Shown: positions 27,264 through 37,122, counted from the stretch's first letter. The stretch: DNA of 64,000 nucleotides from Proteobacteria bacterium SG_bin5 (GCA_002083475.1 LWDI01000080.1:17432-81431), one strand, 5' to 3'. Notes: a model not told the origin generated them from the sequence alone. Translations and numbers: made by a program.

Positions 27264-27572
27264 ATGATGCAAGGTAAGACATTCATCATCATGCTGATCA
27301 CTTTGATCATCGGGTTCGCAGGAGGATTCGCTCTGCGGCCAGTGATCTCACCGACCCAGCCGGCCTCAACGATCGCCATCGGCCCACTTGCAGCCCCGGC
27401 GCCGCAGGAGGCAAGAGGCACACAGTATTTCGTGGCACATATCGACGAAGCACGTCAGGTCGTCGCGTGGTGTCGTGACGGCTCGGTGCGGGGTGACGAA
27501 TGCGTCACCGCCGAGGAAGCGATCATCAAGGTCGACGCCGCAGAGCGTCGGAAGCAGTTTCTCGGCAACTGA
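27264..27572 (+). CDS. eexN: EexN-like entry-exclusion protein
   Basis: A 102-residue protein with an N-terminal membrane segment (FIIMLITLIIGFAGGFAL) and a short exported domain YFVAHIDEARQVVAWCRDG, GDECVTAEEAI, the EexN pattern. The usual lipobox is not evident, so membrane anchoring is by the N-terminal helix. EexN-type proteins stop redundant uptake of the same element. It is transcribed towards the trb operon, convergent with the DUF2274 gene, with only 15 bases between them. Confidence 0.75.
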   Translation: MMQGKTFIIMLITLIIGFAGGFALRPVISPTQPASTIAIGPLAAPAPQEARGTQYFVAHIDEARQVVAWCRDGSVRGDECVTAEEAIIKVDAAERRKQFLGN

Positions 27573-27587
27573 TCCCGGTGGGCGCGT

Positions 27588-27812
27588 TCAGTCTTTCGCG
27601 CCGCGTCGTCCGCGCGAGAAGCCTCGATCGCTCGCCATGAAACGGGCGAGCATTGGCGCAACCAGCTTCTCCGGCGTTGCGGCCTCTCCGCCGGTCTCGG
27701 CCGCGAGCGCAGCGGCATAGGCAATGAGATTGCGGTGGACGGCTGCGGGCAATTCTACCGTCAGCTTGACGGGCCGGTCGTCGGCGAGCGGCCCCAGCTT
27801 TAACTTGGTCAT
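27588..27812 (-). CDS. DUF2274 protein, last gene of the trb operon
   Basis: A 74-residue protein, MTKLKLGPLADDRPVKLTVE..., the DUF2274 family regularly found directly after trbI. The sequence looks like a ribbon-helix-helix fold (KLTVELPAAVHRNLIAYAAAL). Its start overlaps the trbI stop (ATGA). A regulatory role on the trb operon is possible but unproven. Confidence 0.85.
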   Translation of the reverse strand: MTKLKLGPLADDRPVKLTVELPAAVHRNLIAYAAALAAETGGEAATPEKLVAPMLARFMASDRGFSRGRRGAKD

Positions 27813-29029
27813 CGCTTTCCTCCGATGGGTTCGAGCACGAGATCGCGGGTAATGACCACGCGCAATGGATGACCCGGCCGGATGGTGAGCGTCGGCTGCA
27901 CGTTGAGCTGCCGTCGCACAATCTGCTGGCCGGTCTGATTGATGGTGTCCTGACTGCCCCGCCGCAGAGCGCGGGTCAGATCGTCCTCGCTGTCCGCACC
28001 CAGCTCCGCACCCACGCCGAGCAGCGTTGAGACGGCCGCCGCCTTGAGCAAATTGCCCCAATGCTGATTCACGCGATCTTGGAGGCCAGCAAAGCCGGCG
28101 CCGTCCGCGCTAGGCTGGCGCTCGAGAACGATCGAGCGGCCGTCCGGCATGATGAGGCGATCCCAGGCAAGCAGCACGCGCGTCTGCCCGGCGGCGATCT
28201 CGCTATCATATTCGCCGATCAGCCGCGCGCCCTGTGGGATGAGCAGGATGCGGCCCGTGGGACTGTCATAGACGTTCTGCGTGACCTGGGCGGTGATCTG
28301 GCCGGGAAGGTCGGATCGGATGCCGGTGATGAGCGCCGCCGGAATGATGCTGCCGGCCTGCACGATGTTTGGCGAAGCTGGCGCGGCCAGTCGCTCTGCG
28401 CTCACCGTGCGTTGGCTCGACGCCTGCGCCATAAAGGCGCGCTTCGCCGCCTGATCGCCCTGACCCGCGCTCGCCTGCTGCGACTGCGGCGCGGCTTGGT
28501 CAGGTAGGGCGAGCGACTGAACCGGCGTCGTTCCGTTGCTGCCTGCGTTCCCACCGAGGAATACGCCGCTCATGCGGGCGGCCTCGCGTTCCTGCTGGGC
28601 GCGTTGGCGAGCCGCCTCTGCGGCCTGGGCACGGGGATCGGGTTGGCCCGGCTGCGCACCGACCGGCGGCGCGGAGACATTTTCGCCGCGCTGTTGGGCG
28701 GCGACGATGGGCCGGCCGAGATCGCCGGGGAGCGGTGGGCCGAGCTTGGGCGCCTGCGCATAATCTCGCGGCCCTGACGTGATGGTCTCGGCCGTGGCCC
28801 GGTTTTCGGTGTTGTAGAGTTCTTCCGCCTGCCGCTCACCTGTCGGCTTGAGCGCGTAAATCAGCGAACCGCCGATGCCCAAGCCGGCGGCGACGCCCAT
28901 GACCGTCAGCGCCTTGCGCGACAGGCGCATGACACGCGGCGGATCGCCTCGGAGCTGGAACGGCCTTGGATCGGCGGGCACCTGCTGCTGCGCGGCCGGC
29001 TCGGCAGGACTATCGGTGCGATCATTCAC
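27809..29029 (-). CDS. trbI: conjugal transfer protein TrbI (VirB10)
   Basis: A 406-residue VirB10 homologue spanning inner and outer membranes. The N-terminus is cytosolic, one membrane helix is near residue 45 (KALTVMGVAAGLGIGGSLIYAL), a proline/glutamine-rich periplasmic linker follows, and the C-terminal beta-barrel-like domain includes VYDSPTGRILLIPQGARLIG and ends in RPGHPLRVVITRDLVL. The GTG start at 29029 overlaps the trbG stop (GTGA); an upstream open extension does not resemble the family. Confidence 0.93.
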   Translation of the reverse strand: MNDRTDSPAEPAAQQQVPADPRPFQLRGDPPRVMRLSRKALTVMGVAAGLGIGGSLIYALKPTGERQAEELYNTENRATAETITSGPRDYAQAPKLGPPLPGDLGRPIVAAQQRGENVSAPPVGAQPGQPDPRAQAAEAARQRAQQEREAARMSGVFLGGNAGSNGTTPVQSLALPDQAAPQSQQASAGQGDQAAKRAFMAQASSQRTVSAERLAAPASPNIVQAGSIIPAALITGIRSDLPGQITAQVTQNVYDSPTGRILLIPQGARLIGEYDSEIAAGQTRVLLAWDRLIMPDGRSIVLERQPSADGAGFAGLQDRVNQHWGNLLKAAAVSTLLGVGAELGADSEDDLTRALRRGSQDTINQTGQQIVRRQLNVQPTLTIRPGHPLRVVITRDLVLEPIGGKR

Positions 29030-30042
29030 GGCCGCCGCTCCCGTCCCTCGTCGCGCACGATGCGGACGCGCTGCTCGCTGCGCCGGTCGCCCAGGCGCAG
29101 TTCGGCGGCGGCGAACAGGCGATCGACCACCATGTAGCGGCCCTGCACACGATAATTCACCAGCTCGGCGTCGCCGGCCACGCCGGTCACAAACAGCGGC
29201 GGCATCTCGCCCTGCGAGATCCCGGCGGGAAACTCGATGAAGACCTGCCGTCCGTCGTCGAACGCGCGGGCCGGACGCCACGGCGCGCGGTTGCCCTCGA
29301 TCCGGTATCGGAAATTGAGCGCGGACACGTCGATGCCGGACGCTACGGGCGCGGCCGAAGCCGCCGCCGCATTGGCGCTGCGCAGCGCGATGAGCTGGTC
29401 CTGCGGATAGGTCCAGGAAACCGATGCCATATAGGTCGAAGGCGTCGCGTGCAGCTCCAGATGGTAGGTGCGCCGATCGGTATTGATGACGAGGTTGGTG
29501 GCGAGGTCCGGCCGGGTCGGCTTGACGAGGATATGCACGCGCGCGGTCGCGCCATTGCCGCTCACGGTATCGCCAATGATCCAGCGCACCGTGTCGCCGG
29601 CCGCGACCGGCCCTGGCCCCACGAGCTGCTCGCCTTCCTGCAAGGCGATGTCCGTCACCTGCCCAGGCGCGGCATAGACCTGATAAAGCGCGCCGTCCGT
29701 CCAGGGATATTGCTGGATAGCGTTGAGAAAGCTGTCGCGCACGGGCTGCACGCGGGCAGCGGCGTTGGCGGCACCGACGCGGCGGCGCGGATCGGCGGGC
29801 TCGGGCGGGGACGCGGCTTCCCCGACCGGCTTCAATTGGCCAGGTAGCGGCAGCGGCTCGGGGATCGTTACCACCTCGACTACGCGCGGAGGTTCTGGCG
29901 CTGGGGTCGTCGCGATCTCGCGCGGCGGATCATCGTAGGCAATGGCGTGCGGCTTGGCGGATGTGGTGGCGCAGCCGGCGAGCGCGGCAGCGGATACGAG
30001 CAGCGCCGCCGGAGCGGCATGACGAAGGGTTGGGCGCTTCAT
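29026..30042 (-). CDS. trbG: conjugal transfer protein TrbG (VirB9)
   Basis: A 338-residue outer-membrane core-complex protein. The leader ends in a lipobox LAGC, so it is probably lipid-anchored like VirB7/VirB9 fusions in P-type systems. The beta-rich domain contains RVHILVKPTRPDLATNLVI and the C-terminal FRYRIEG...ARAFDDGRQVFIEFP pattern of VirB9. Overlaps trbF (ATGA) upstream and trbI (GTGA) downstream. Confidence 0.92.
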   Translation of the reverse strand: MKRPTLRHAAPAALLVSAAALAGCATTSAKPHAIAYDDPPREIATTPAPEPPRVVEVVTIPEPLPLPGQLKPVGEAASPPEPADPRRRVGAANAAARVQPVRDSFLNAIQQYPWTDGALYQVYAAPGQVTDIALQEGEQLVGPGPVAAGDTVRWIIGDTVSGNGATARVHILVKPTRPDLATNLVINTDRRTYHLELHATPSTYMASVSWTYPQDQLIALRSANAAAASAAPVASGIDVSALNFRYRIEGNRAPWRPARAFDDGRQVFIEFPAGISQGEMPPLFVTGVAGDAELVNYRVQGRYMVVDRLFAAAELRLGDRRSEQRVRIVRDEGRERRP

Positions 30043-30722
30043 TGCGACAGCTCCTTTGACCAGTTGAGGGCGTTGACGAAGACGCCGAGCGGGTTCTTGC
30101 GCAGCGCGTCGGGCGTGCGCGGCGGCTGGACGACAACGGTGAGGATCGCCGACCAGCGTTCGGTCGCGGCGAGGCTTCCGTCCTGATAGCGGCGCTCCGT
30201 CCAGGCCACGCGGAAGCTGTCAGGCGATGCCCGGATCACGCTCGACACATCCACAGCAACCTGCACCCGTCCGACATTGGCGAACGGGTCGTTGGCGCGA
30301 GCATAGTCGTTGAGGAACAGCGCGCCCTTGTCGGTGGTGAAGTCGTAGGCCCTGAGCCAGTTCTGACGAACGATGACGGGATCGGCCGGGATCGCGCGAA
30401 CCTGCTCGATGAAGCGGGCCAGGTGGAACGCCACCTGCGGATCGGTCGGGCGGTAGCCGGCCTCGGCCGGCGCGACCGCCTGCGCTTCGCCGAGCCGATC
30501 GACCTGCACCACCCAGGGCACGATGTGGCCGCGTGCCGACTGCCAGATGAGGCCGCCGGCAAGGGCGCCGGACAAGGCGAGCGAGCCGAAGAAGGCGAGC
30601 CGCCAGTTCTTTGCCTGCACGCGCGCCGAACCGATGCGGTCGTCCCAGGCTTGCGCGGCGCGCTGGTAAGGCGTGGTGGGTTCGGGTGTCTGGCCGTAGC
30701 GGATGGTTGGTCGTCGGAACAT
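30039..30722 (-). CDS. trbF: conjugal transfer protein TrbF (VirB8)
   Basis: A 227-residue bitopic inner-membrane protein with a single helix near residues 45-63 (LAFFGSLALSGALAGGLIW) and the VirB8 NTF2-like periplasmic domain (WLRAYDFTTDKGALFLNDYAR, FRVAWTERRYQDG). It helps nucleate the mating-pair apparatus. Its stop overlaps the trbG start. Confidence 0.93.
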   Translation of the reverse strand: MFRRPTIRYGQTPEPTTPYQRAAQAWDDRIGSARVQAKNWRLAFFGSLALSGALAGGLIWQSARGHIVPWVVQVDRLGEAQAVAPAEAGYRPTDPQVAFHLARFIEQVRAIPADPVIVRQNWLRAYDFTTDKGALFLNDYARANDPFANVGRVQVAVDVSSVIRASPDSFRVAWTERRYQDGSLAATERWSAILTVVVQPPRTPDALRKNPLGVFVNALNWSKELSQ

Positions 30723-30728
30723 GGGCGG

Positions 30729-32042
30729 CTAATCCTTCTGGTTGAGATCGACGGACGCGCCGCTGCCCCCGCCGTCGCCCGAGCGCAGCGTGTGAGCGGC
30801 GACGGTCGCGCCGTGGGTCATGGTCTGGCGACGCTTCATGGCGGCCGCCCAGGCTGGCGGACCGTCCGGCGACGGCGACGGCGACGGAGTTGACGGGCCG
30901 CCCGAGATCGTGCCGCCGGTGGCGGTCACTGCGGCGCGCCCGCCCGAGCGGTAGCTGTCCTTCAAGGATGCAGCGGCCCGGCGGAGCGGCGACATGGCCG
31001 CGCCGACTGCGGCCTTGCCGACGCCGCCGGCCCCGCCCGCAACGGCGGCCGCGCCGGTCTTCCCGGCCGAGCCGAGCGCATAGGCGCTGTTGGCGGCACC
31101 GGACGTAAATGCCGCGCCGCGCGCCGCACCGCCGATTGCGCCCACAGCGGCGCCAGCGCCGAGACGAGCGGCGGCAGCGCCGCCGACCAGCGCTCCTCCG
31201 GCGGCAAGAACGGTGCCCGCCGCCGCACCGGCGCCCAGCGCGGGACCACCCGAGACAATACCGTTGGCGATCGACGGGCCGAAGATGCCGAGGCCGAGCA
31301 GGCAGAGCGCTGCCAGCGCGACGGCCATCGCGTCCTCGATCGTCGGTTGCGCGCCGCCGAAGCCGGCGCGGAACTCGTCGAACAGCGTCGAGCCGATACC
31401 GACGATGACGGCGAGCACCAGCACCTTGACGCCGGAGGAGATCACCAGCCCCAGCACGCGCTCGACCATGAAGGCGGTCTTGCCGAACAGGCCGAACGGG
31501 ATGAGCACGAAGCCGGCGAGCGTCGCCAGCTTGAACTCGATCAACGTGATGAAAAGCTGGATCGACAGGATGAAGAACGCGAGGATGACCAGCACCCAGG
31601 CGAACAGCAGCACCGCGATCTGGATGAAGTTCTCGAAGAACGACACCCAGCCCATCAGGTCGGAAATAGATTCGAGGATCGGCTGGCCCGCTTCCAATCC
31701 GACCTGCGCAACGCGGCCCGGCTGGAGCAGCTCGGCGGCCGTGAAGCCGGTGCCCGAGGCTTTGAGGCCAAGACCGGCGAAGCTCTCGAAGACGATCCGC
31801 GCCAGGCTGTTCCAATTGCCGATGATGTAGGCGAAGACGCCGACGAACAGGGTCTTCTTGACGAGACGGGCGATGATGTCGTCGCCTTCGCCCCACGTCC
31901 AGAACAGCGCGGCCAAGGTCACGTCGATGACGATCAGGGTGGTGGCGATGAACGCCACTTCCCCGCTGAGCAGGCCGAAGCCGCTGTCGATATAGCGGGT
32001 GAAGACTTCGAGAAAACGATCGACGACGCCGGTGCCGCCCAT
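30729..32042 (-). CDS. trbL: conjugal transfer protein TrbL (VirB6)
   Basis: A 437-residue polytopic protein starting MGGTGVVDRFLEVFTRY. About six to seven membrane segments occupy residues 20-250, followed by a Gly/Ala-rich region and a polar tail with Ser/Pro-rich repeats (PSTPSPSPSPDG), typical of VirB6/TrbL. It forms part of the inner-membrane channel. Lies 6 bases upstream of trbF. Confidence 0.92.
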   Translation of the reverse strand: MGGTGVVDRFLEVFTRYIDSGFGLLSGEVAFIATTLIVIDVTLAALFWTWGEGDDIIARLVKKTLFVGVFAYIIGNWNSLARIVFESFAGLGLKASGTGFTAAELLQPGRVAQVGLEAGQPILESISDLMGWVSFFENFIQIAVLLFAWVLVILAFFILSIQLFITLIEFKLATLAGFVLIPFGLFGKTAFMVERVLGLVISSGVKVLVLAVIVGIGSTLFDEFRAGFGGAQPTIEDAMAVALAALCLLGLGIFGPSIANGIVSGGPALGAGAAAGTVLAAGGALVGGAAAARLGAGAAVGAIGGAARGAAFTSGAANSAYALGSAGKTGAAAVAGGAGGVGKAAVGAAMSPLRRAAASLKDSYRSGGRAAVTATGGTISGGPSTPSPSPSPDGPPAWAAAMKRRQTMTHGATVAAHTLRSGDGGGSGASVDLNQKD

Positions 32043-32043
32043 G

Positions 32044-32346
32044 TCAGTTCTCCTGTGGAGTGGCGCCATCGGCGATGCGAGCGGCGGGACGCGCGCCGGG
32101 CGCGAGGAAGCGGCGCCGGTTCTCCGCCCAGGCGCGCAGGCAATCGGGATCGCTCGCGCCAGCCTGCCCAAGCGATTGGCAGCGTCGCAGCTCGATCAGC
32201 AGCGGGTCCGTCGCCGATGTTTCGGCGACGGCCGCCGGCGCCTCGCGCGCGGGTTCGGGCGGCCGGCTCATTTCGATCGCGGTCATGGTGATCGCGATGG
32301 CGACAAACATGATCGCGCCGATCCGGGCGAGGAGCTTGCTGTCCAT
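32044..32346 (-). CDS. putative entry-exclusion protein TrbK-alt
   Basis: A 100-residue protein in the TrbK slot between trbJ and trbL. It has an N-terminal membrane helix (IGAIMFVAIAITMTAIEM) and the C-terminal motif LRRCQSLGQAGASDPDCLRAWAENRRRFL, characteristic of the TrbK-alt family. Probably inner-membrane anchored and responsible for exclusion, alongside the EexN-like protein at the other end of the operon. Confidence 0.85.
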   Translation of the reverse strand: MDSKLLARIGAIMFVAIAITMTAIEMSRPPEPAREAPAAVAETSATDPLLIELRRCQSLGQAGASDPDCLRAWAENRRRFLAPGARPAARIADGATPQEN

Positions 32347-32350
32347 GGGC

Positions 32351-33109
32351 TCAGTCGTGGAACATGCGCGCATTGCCCGGCTGGTAGCCGGTGCGCGGGC
32401 TGAGGAAGCGGCGGAGCTGCTCTCGGGCCTGCGCCTGCGCGGCCGCCCGCTGCGCCATGTCGAGCGACTGCGCACGGCCCTGCGCTGCGACGAGTGCGGT
32501 CAGGTCGGCGAGCTGCTGCGACTGGAGTGCGATGAGCTGGTTGCCGGCCTGGGCCGCCTGCAACGCGCCATCGGCAGATTGACTCGCGTTGACGAGGCGG
32601 TCGAGCGTAGCTCGCGATCCGTCGAGGTTGCCGACGACGCCGGCCTGCACCTTCAGCGCGTCCTCGAACGCGCCAACGCTCGTTTCCCAACGGCTGCGCG
32701 CATCGTCGACGAGCGACTTATCCGAGCCGGTCAGATTGGTGCCGCGATAGCGTTGCGAGAACGCCTGATCGATCGAACGCACGTCGTAGGCGATGCGCTG
32801 TGCTTCGGAGAGGAGCTGCTGGGTGCGCTGGAACTGGCTCTGTAGCTGCTGGAGCTGGCTGAACGGCAGCGAAGTCAGATTGCGCGCTTCGTTGAGCAGG
32901 CTCGTCGCCTGGTTCTGGATTTGCTGAATCTGATTGTTGATCTGCTGGAGCGCGCGCGCCGCTTGAAGCACATTGGAAGCATAATTGGTCGGGTCATAGA
33001 CGATCCCACCGAACTGCGCGTAGGCCGGGGTCGCGGCGGTGATGCCGATGACCCCCGAAGTGGCGAGGACGCCGGCCACGATGGCGCGGCGCAGTATCGT
33101 ATTCTTCAT
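32351..33109 (-). CDS. trbJ: conjugal transfer protein TrbJ (VirB5)
   Basis: A 252-residue exported protein with a signal peptide (cleavage near AYA-QF), then a long glutamine-rich coiled-coil (ALQQINNQIQQIQNQATSLL) and a helical C-terminus, the VirB5/TrbJ layout. It decorates the pilus tip. Its start is overlapped by the trbE stop. Confidence 0.92.
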   Translation of the reverse strand: MKNTILRRAIVAGVLATSGVIGITAATPAYAQFGGIVYDPTNYASNVLQAARALQQINNQIQQIQNQATSLLNEARNLTSLPFSQLQQLQSQFQRTQQLLSEAQRIAYDVRSIDQAFSQRYRGTNLTGSDKSLVDDARSRWETSVGAFEDALKVQAGVVGNLDGSRATLDRLVNASQSADGALQAAQAGNQLIALQSQQLADLTALVAAQGRAQSLDMAQRAAAQAQAREQLRRFLSPRTGYQPGNARMFHD

Positions 33110-35541
33110 AACGGTAACTCCTGCTGGCTGGGGGGAAGAAGCTCGACGGCCCAGGCGCAGCCGCGATGCCGCAGCCATTCGGCCGCGAAGGCGGATGCCC
33201 CGTGCGTTTCGGTGATCTCGGCGATGCGGAGCTGGTCGGATTTCGACGATGCAGCGGCGAACGTCAGCGCGACCTCGCCCAGGCCCAGCTCGAACAGCCG
33301 GTTGCCGCGCCGTGACTGGCAGTAATAGTCGCGCTTCGGCGTCGCCCGGCTCAGTATCTCGATCTGGCGGGCGTTCAGCCCAAACCGCTCGTAGATGGCC
33401 GCGATCTGCGGTTCGGCCGCGCGCTCGTTCGGCAGGAAGATGCGCGTCGGGCAGCTTTCGATGATGGCTGGCGCAATGCTCGACGTTTCGATGTCCGCAA
33501 GGCTCTGCGTGGCGAACACGACGCTTGCGTTCTTCTTGCGCAGCGTCTTCAACCACTCGCGGAGCTGGGCCGCGAAGTCGGGGCTGTCGAGAACCAGCCA
33601 GCCCTCGTCGATGATGATGAGCGTGGGAGAGCCATCAAGCCGATCGCCGATCCGGTGGAATAGATAGGACAGCACCGCAGCGGCTGATCCGGCGCCAACC
33701 AAACCCTCGGTCTCGAACGCTTGAACCGTCGCCTCGCCGATCCGCTCGGCTTCGGCGTCGAGCAGCCGGCCCCAGGTGCCGCCGATGCAGTATGGCGCGA
33801 GCGCCTGCTTGAGCGGCTGGCTCTGCAACAGCACGGCCAGGCCGGTCAGCGTCCGCTCCGCTACCGGCGCGGACGCCAGTGAGCCGAGCGCTGACCACAG
33901 ATGTTCCTTGGCCTGCGGATCGACCGCCACGCCTTCGCTGGTCAGGATCGCCGCCAGCCATTCCGCCGCCCAGGCACGCTCCGCGGGATCGTGGATGCGC
34001 GCGAGCGGTTGAAGCTGCACGCCGTCGCCGGCCTCGTCGGCGAGCATCCCACCGAGATCCTGCCAGTCGCCGCCCATGCCGAGCGCGGCGGCGCGGATGC
34101 TGCCGCCGAAATCGAACGCGAAGACCTGGGCGTTCTCGTAGCGGCGGAACTGCATCGCTATCAGCGCGAGCAGTACGGACTTGCCGGCGCCGGTCGGGCC
34201 GACGATCAGCGTGTGGCCGACATCGCCGACGTGAAGGGAAAACCGGAACGGGGTCGAGCCTTCGGTCTTGCCATAGAGCAAGGGGGGAGCGCCGAAATGC
34301 TCGTCCCGTTCCGGCCCCGCCCATACCGCTGACAGGGGGATCAGGTGGGCGAGATTGATGGTGGAGATCGGGGGTTGGCGGACATTGGCGTAGGTGTGGC
34401 CGGGAAGTGAGCCGAGCCACGCTTCCACAGCGTTCATCCCCTCGGGGATGACGGTGAAATCGCGGCCCTGAATGACCTTCTCCACCAGCCGCAGCTTCTC
34501 GGCGGCGATGGCGGGATCGCGGTCCCACACCGTCACCGTCGCGGTGACGTAGGCCATGCCGGCATAGTCGGCGCCCAGCTCCTGCAGGGCGGTGTCGGCG
34601 TCGGCGGCCTTGTTCGAGGCGTCGCTGTCCAGCAGCGTGCTTGCCTCGTTGGTCATCACCTCTTTCAGGATCGCCGCTACGCTCTTGCGCTTGGCGAACC
34701 ACTGGCGACGGATACGGGTGAGCAGCTTGGTCGCGTCGGTCTTGTCGAGCATGATCGCGCGGGTGGACCAGCGATACTCGAAGGCGAGCCGGTTCAGCTC
34801 GTCGAGCAGACCGGGGAACGTGACGCTCGGGAAACCCGTGATCGTCAGCGTGCGGAGGTGATGGTCGCCGATCTTCGGTTCGAGCCCGCCGGTCAGCGGT
34901 TCATCGGCGAGAAGCGCGTCCAGGTGCATCGGCGTTTCTGGCACGCGCACGCGCTGTCGGCGGGTCGAGATCGTGCTGTGGAGATAGGTCAGCGTCTCAG
35001 CGTCATCGAGCCAGCGGACCTCGGGTACGAAGCCTTCGACCAGATTCAGAACGCGGTCGCTGCGATCGGTGAAGCCTTTGAGCAGCTCCCACGGATCGAC
35101 GCCGGTGGTCGAGCGGCCCTCGTAGAACCAGCCTTCCGCACGCGCGGCTTCCTCGGCCGGCGGCATCCACAGCAGCGTCAGATAATAGGCGCTCTCGAAA
35201 TGGGCGCCTTCCTCGCGGAACTGTTCACGGCGCTCCATATCGACCAGCGCCGAGACGGGATCGGGGAACGCGGACTCGGGATAGTCGAGCGCGGGCGTGC
35301 GCTGCGCCTCGACGAAAATCGCCCAGCCCGATCCGAGCCGGCGGAGCGCGCTGTTCAATCGTGCGCTCGTCGCGACCAGCTCGGCCGGCGTCGCGCTGTC
35401 GAGATCGGGGCCGCGAAACCGCGCCGTGCGCTGGAATGCCCCGTCCTTGTTGAGCACCACGCCTTCGCCGACCAGCGCGGCCCAGGACAGGAAATCAGCG
35501 AGGCGCGCGGCCTTGCTGCGGTATTCGCGCAAGCTCATCAT
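33106..35541 (-). CDS. trbE: conjugal transfer ATPase TrbE (VirB4)
   Basis: An 811-residue VirB4-type ATPase. The CagE/TrbE N-terminal domain runs to ~430. Walker A GPTGAGKSVLLALIA is near residue 447 and Walker B LIIIDEGWLVL near 640; the VVFATQSLADI motif follows. It energises pilus assembly at the inner membrane. Two adjacent ATGs (35541 and 35538) overlap the trbD stop; a further ATG lies 12 bases upstream, and the exact start is uncertain by a few codons. Confidence 0.94.
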   Translation of the reverse strand: MMSLREYRSKAARLADFLSWAALVGEGVVLNKDGAFQRTARFRGPDLDSATPAELVATSARLNSALRRLGSGWAIFVEAQRTPALDYPESAFPDPVSALVDMERREQFREEGAHFESAYYLTLLWMPPAEEAARAEGWFYEGRSTTGVDPWELLKGFTDRSDRVLNLVEGFVPEVRWLDDAETLTYLHSTISTRRQRVRVPETPMHLDALLADEPLTGGLEPKIGDHHLRTLTITGFPSVTFPGLLDELNRLAFEYRWSTRAIMLDKTDATKLLTRIRRQWFAKRKSVAAILKEVMTNEASTLLDSDASNKAADADTALQELGADYAGMAYVTATVTVWDRDPAIAAEKLRLVEKVIQGRDFTVIPEGMNAVEAWLGSLPGHTYANVRQPPISTINLAHLIPLSAVWAGPERDEHFGAPPLLYGKTEGSTPFRFSLHVGDVGHTLIVGPTGAGKSVLLALIAMQFRRYENAQVFAFDFGGSIRAAALGMGGDWQDLGGMLADEAGDGVQLQPLARIHDPAERAWAAEWLAAILTSEGVAVDPQAKEHLWSALGSLASAPVAERTLTGLAVLLQSQPLKQALAPYCIGGTWGRLLDAEAERIGEATVQAFETEGLVGAGSAAAVLSYLFHRIGDRLDGSPTLIIIDEGWLVLDSPDFAAQLREWLKTLRKKNASVVFATQSLADIETSSIAPAIIESCPTRIFLPNERAAEPQIAAIYERFGLNARQIEILSRATPKRDYYCQSRRGNRLFELGLGEVALTFAAASSKSDQLRIAEITETHGASAFAAEWLRHRGCAWAVELLPPSQQELPL

Positions 35542-35807
35542 GGCTGCATCCATGTCGGGTAGCGGAGGTGGCGGCGGGCCACGTCCACGAATTGCGGGTC
35601 GCGCCGCGCCGCGCAGACCGAGAGCGCGTGGCCGATCGCCCAGATGACGAGGCCCGCGATCCAGAGGCGCAGGCCGAGGCCGATCGCACCCGCCAGCGTG
35701 CCGTTGACGATGGCGAGAGCCCGCGGCGCGCCACCGAGCAATATCGGCTCGGTCAACGCCCGATGGACGGGGGCATGGAAGCCCGCGATCGGCTCGCCGG
35801 CTTCCAT
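35538..35807 (-). CDS. trbD: conjugal transfer protein TrbD (VirB3)
   Basis: An 89-residue small inner-membrane protein with the TrbD pattern PVHRALTEPILLGGAPRALAIVN and two hydrophobic segments (LAIVNGTLAGAIGLGL, LWIAGLVIWAIGHAL). Its start overlaps the trbC stop (TGATG) and its stop overlaps the trbE start. Confidence 0.93.
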   Translation of the reverse strand: MEAGEPIAGFHAPVHRALTEPILLGGAPRALAIVNGTLAGAIGLGLRLWIAGLVIWAIGHALSVCAARRDPQFVDVARRHLRYPTWMQP

Positions 35808-36139
35808 CAGACGAGCGCCCCGCCGCCGAACGAGAAGAACGACAGGAAGAAGCTCGACGCGGCGAAGGCGATCGACAGGCCGAACACGATCTGGATCAGC
35901 CGGCGGAAGCCGCCCGACGTATCGCCGAACGCCAGCGTCAGGCCGGTTACGATAATGATGATGACCGCCACGATCTTGGCCACCGGCCCCTCGATGCTTT
36001 CGAGGATCGACTGAAGCGGCGCTTCCCACGGCATTGACGATCCGCCCGCGTAAGCCGGCACGGCGAAGGTCAGTGCGATCACGCTGGCGGTGGCGGTGAG
36101 CATGGCGCGGCGTGCGCCATGCCGAATGGCATGGATCAT
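35807..36139 (-). CDS. trbC: conjugal transfer pilin TrbC (VirB2)
   Basis: A 110-residue prepilin. The signal region ends at AYA-GG, and two hydrophobic helices follow (IVAVIIIIVTGLTLAF and FGLSIAFAASSFFLSFF). This is the major pilus subunit, probably processed by the TraF peptidase encoded at 44.4-44.9 kb. Starts inside the trbB stop (ATGA). Confidence 0.92.
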   Translation of the reverse strand: MIHAIRHGARRAMLTATASVIALTFAVPAYAGGSSMPWEAPLQSILESIEGPVAKIVAVIIIIVTGLTLAFGDTSGGFRRLIQIVFGLSIAFAASSFFLSFFSFGGGALV

Positions 36140-37122
36140 TTGAGGTCTCCCGGTTGGGTGGTGGAAAGCGGAACGAGGCGGTAATCGCCGGTGGCGGGGT
36201 CGAGCCCCTCGACACGGGCCAGCTCGGCAAGGCGGCGGCCATGCCCGTCGCGGACCAGCACGGCGATCAGGTCGATGGTCTCGGCCAGCAGCACGCGCGG
36301 GACCGTGACGACGGCCTCCTGAATGAGCTGCTCCATGCGGCGGAGTGTGCCGAGCGCGGTCCCGGCGTGGATAGTGCCGACGCCGCCGGGGTGCCCCGTG
36401 CCCCAGGCTTTGAGGAGATCGAGCGCCTCGGCGCCGCGCACTTCGCCGATGGGGATGCGATCGGGGCGCAAGCGCAGGCTGGACCGGACAAGATCGGACA
36501 GCGAGACGACACCATCCTTCGTGCGCATCGCGACGAGGTTGGGCGCGGCGCATTGCAGCTCGCGCGTGTCCTCGATCAGAACGATGCGATCGGTGGTCTT
36601 GGCGACTTCGGCCAGCAGCGCGTTGACCAGCGTGGTCTTGCCGCTGCCGGTGCCACCAGCGACCAGGATGTTGGCGCGGGCGACGACACCATCGCGCAGC
36701 GCGGCCGCCTCGGCGGCCGACATGATCCCGGCGGCCGCATAGTCGTCGAGCGTAAACACCGCTACGGCCGGCTTGCGGATGGCGAAGGCCGGAGCTGCGA
36801 CGACGGGCGGCAACAGCCCCTCGAACCGCTCGCCACCTTCCGGCAGTTCGGCCGAGACGCGCGGAGACCTCGCATGGACCTCGACGCCGACGTGGTGCGC
36901 GACCAAGCGCACGATGCGCTCGCCATCGGCGGCGGCCAGCATCATGCCTGTGTCGGAAATCCCTTCGCCGAGCCGATCAACCCACAGCCGACCGTCTGGG
37001 TTCAGCATCACTTCAATAACCGCGGCATCATCGAGCCAGGCCGCGATCGACGGCCCCAACGCCGTGCGGAGCATCCGGGCGCCCCGCGACTTTGCTTCGG
37101 ATCGGATCGGCTGGACGGTCAA
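36136..37122 (-). CDS. trbB: conjugal transfer ATPase TrbB (VirB11)
   Basis: A 328-residue hexameric secretion ATPase. Walker [17 protein letters not shown] lies near residue 155, the Asp box [12 protein letters not shown] and His box [14 protein letters not shown] follow. A TTG at 37122, with GAGGGG seven bases upstream, gives the usual length and N-terminus ([19 protein letters not shown]). The frame stays open ~115 bases further up without family likeness. The region 37123-37348 between it and the divergent cyclase gene must contain the trb promoter. Confidence 0.92.
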   Translation of the reverse strand: MTVQPIRSEAKSRGARMLRTALGPSIAAWLDDAAVIEVMLNPDGRLWVDRLGEGISDTGMMLAAADGERIVRLVAHHVGVEVHARSPRVSAELPEGGERFEGLLPPVVAAPAFAIRKPAVAVFTLDDYAAAGIMSAAEAAALRDGVVARANILVAGGTGSGKTTLVNALLAEVAKTTDRIVLIEDTRELQCAAPNLVAMRTKDGVVSLSDLVRSSLRLRPDRIPIGEVRGAEALDLLKAWGTGHPGGVGTIHAGTALGTLRRMEQLIQEAVVTVPRVLLAETIDLIAVLVRDGHGRRLAELARVEGLDPATGDYRLVPLSTTQPGDLK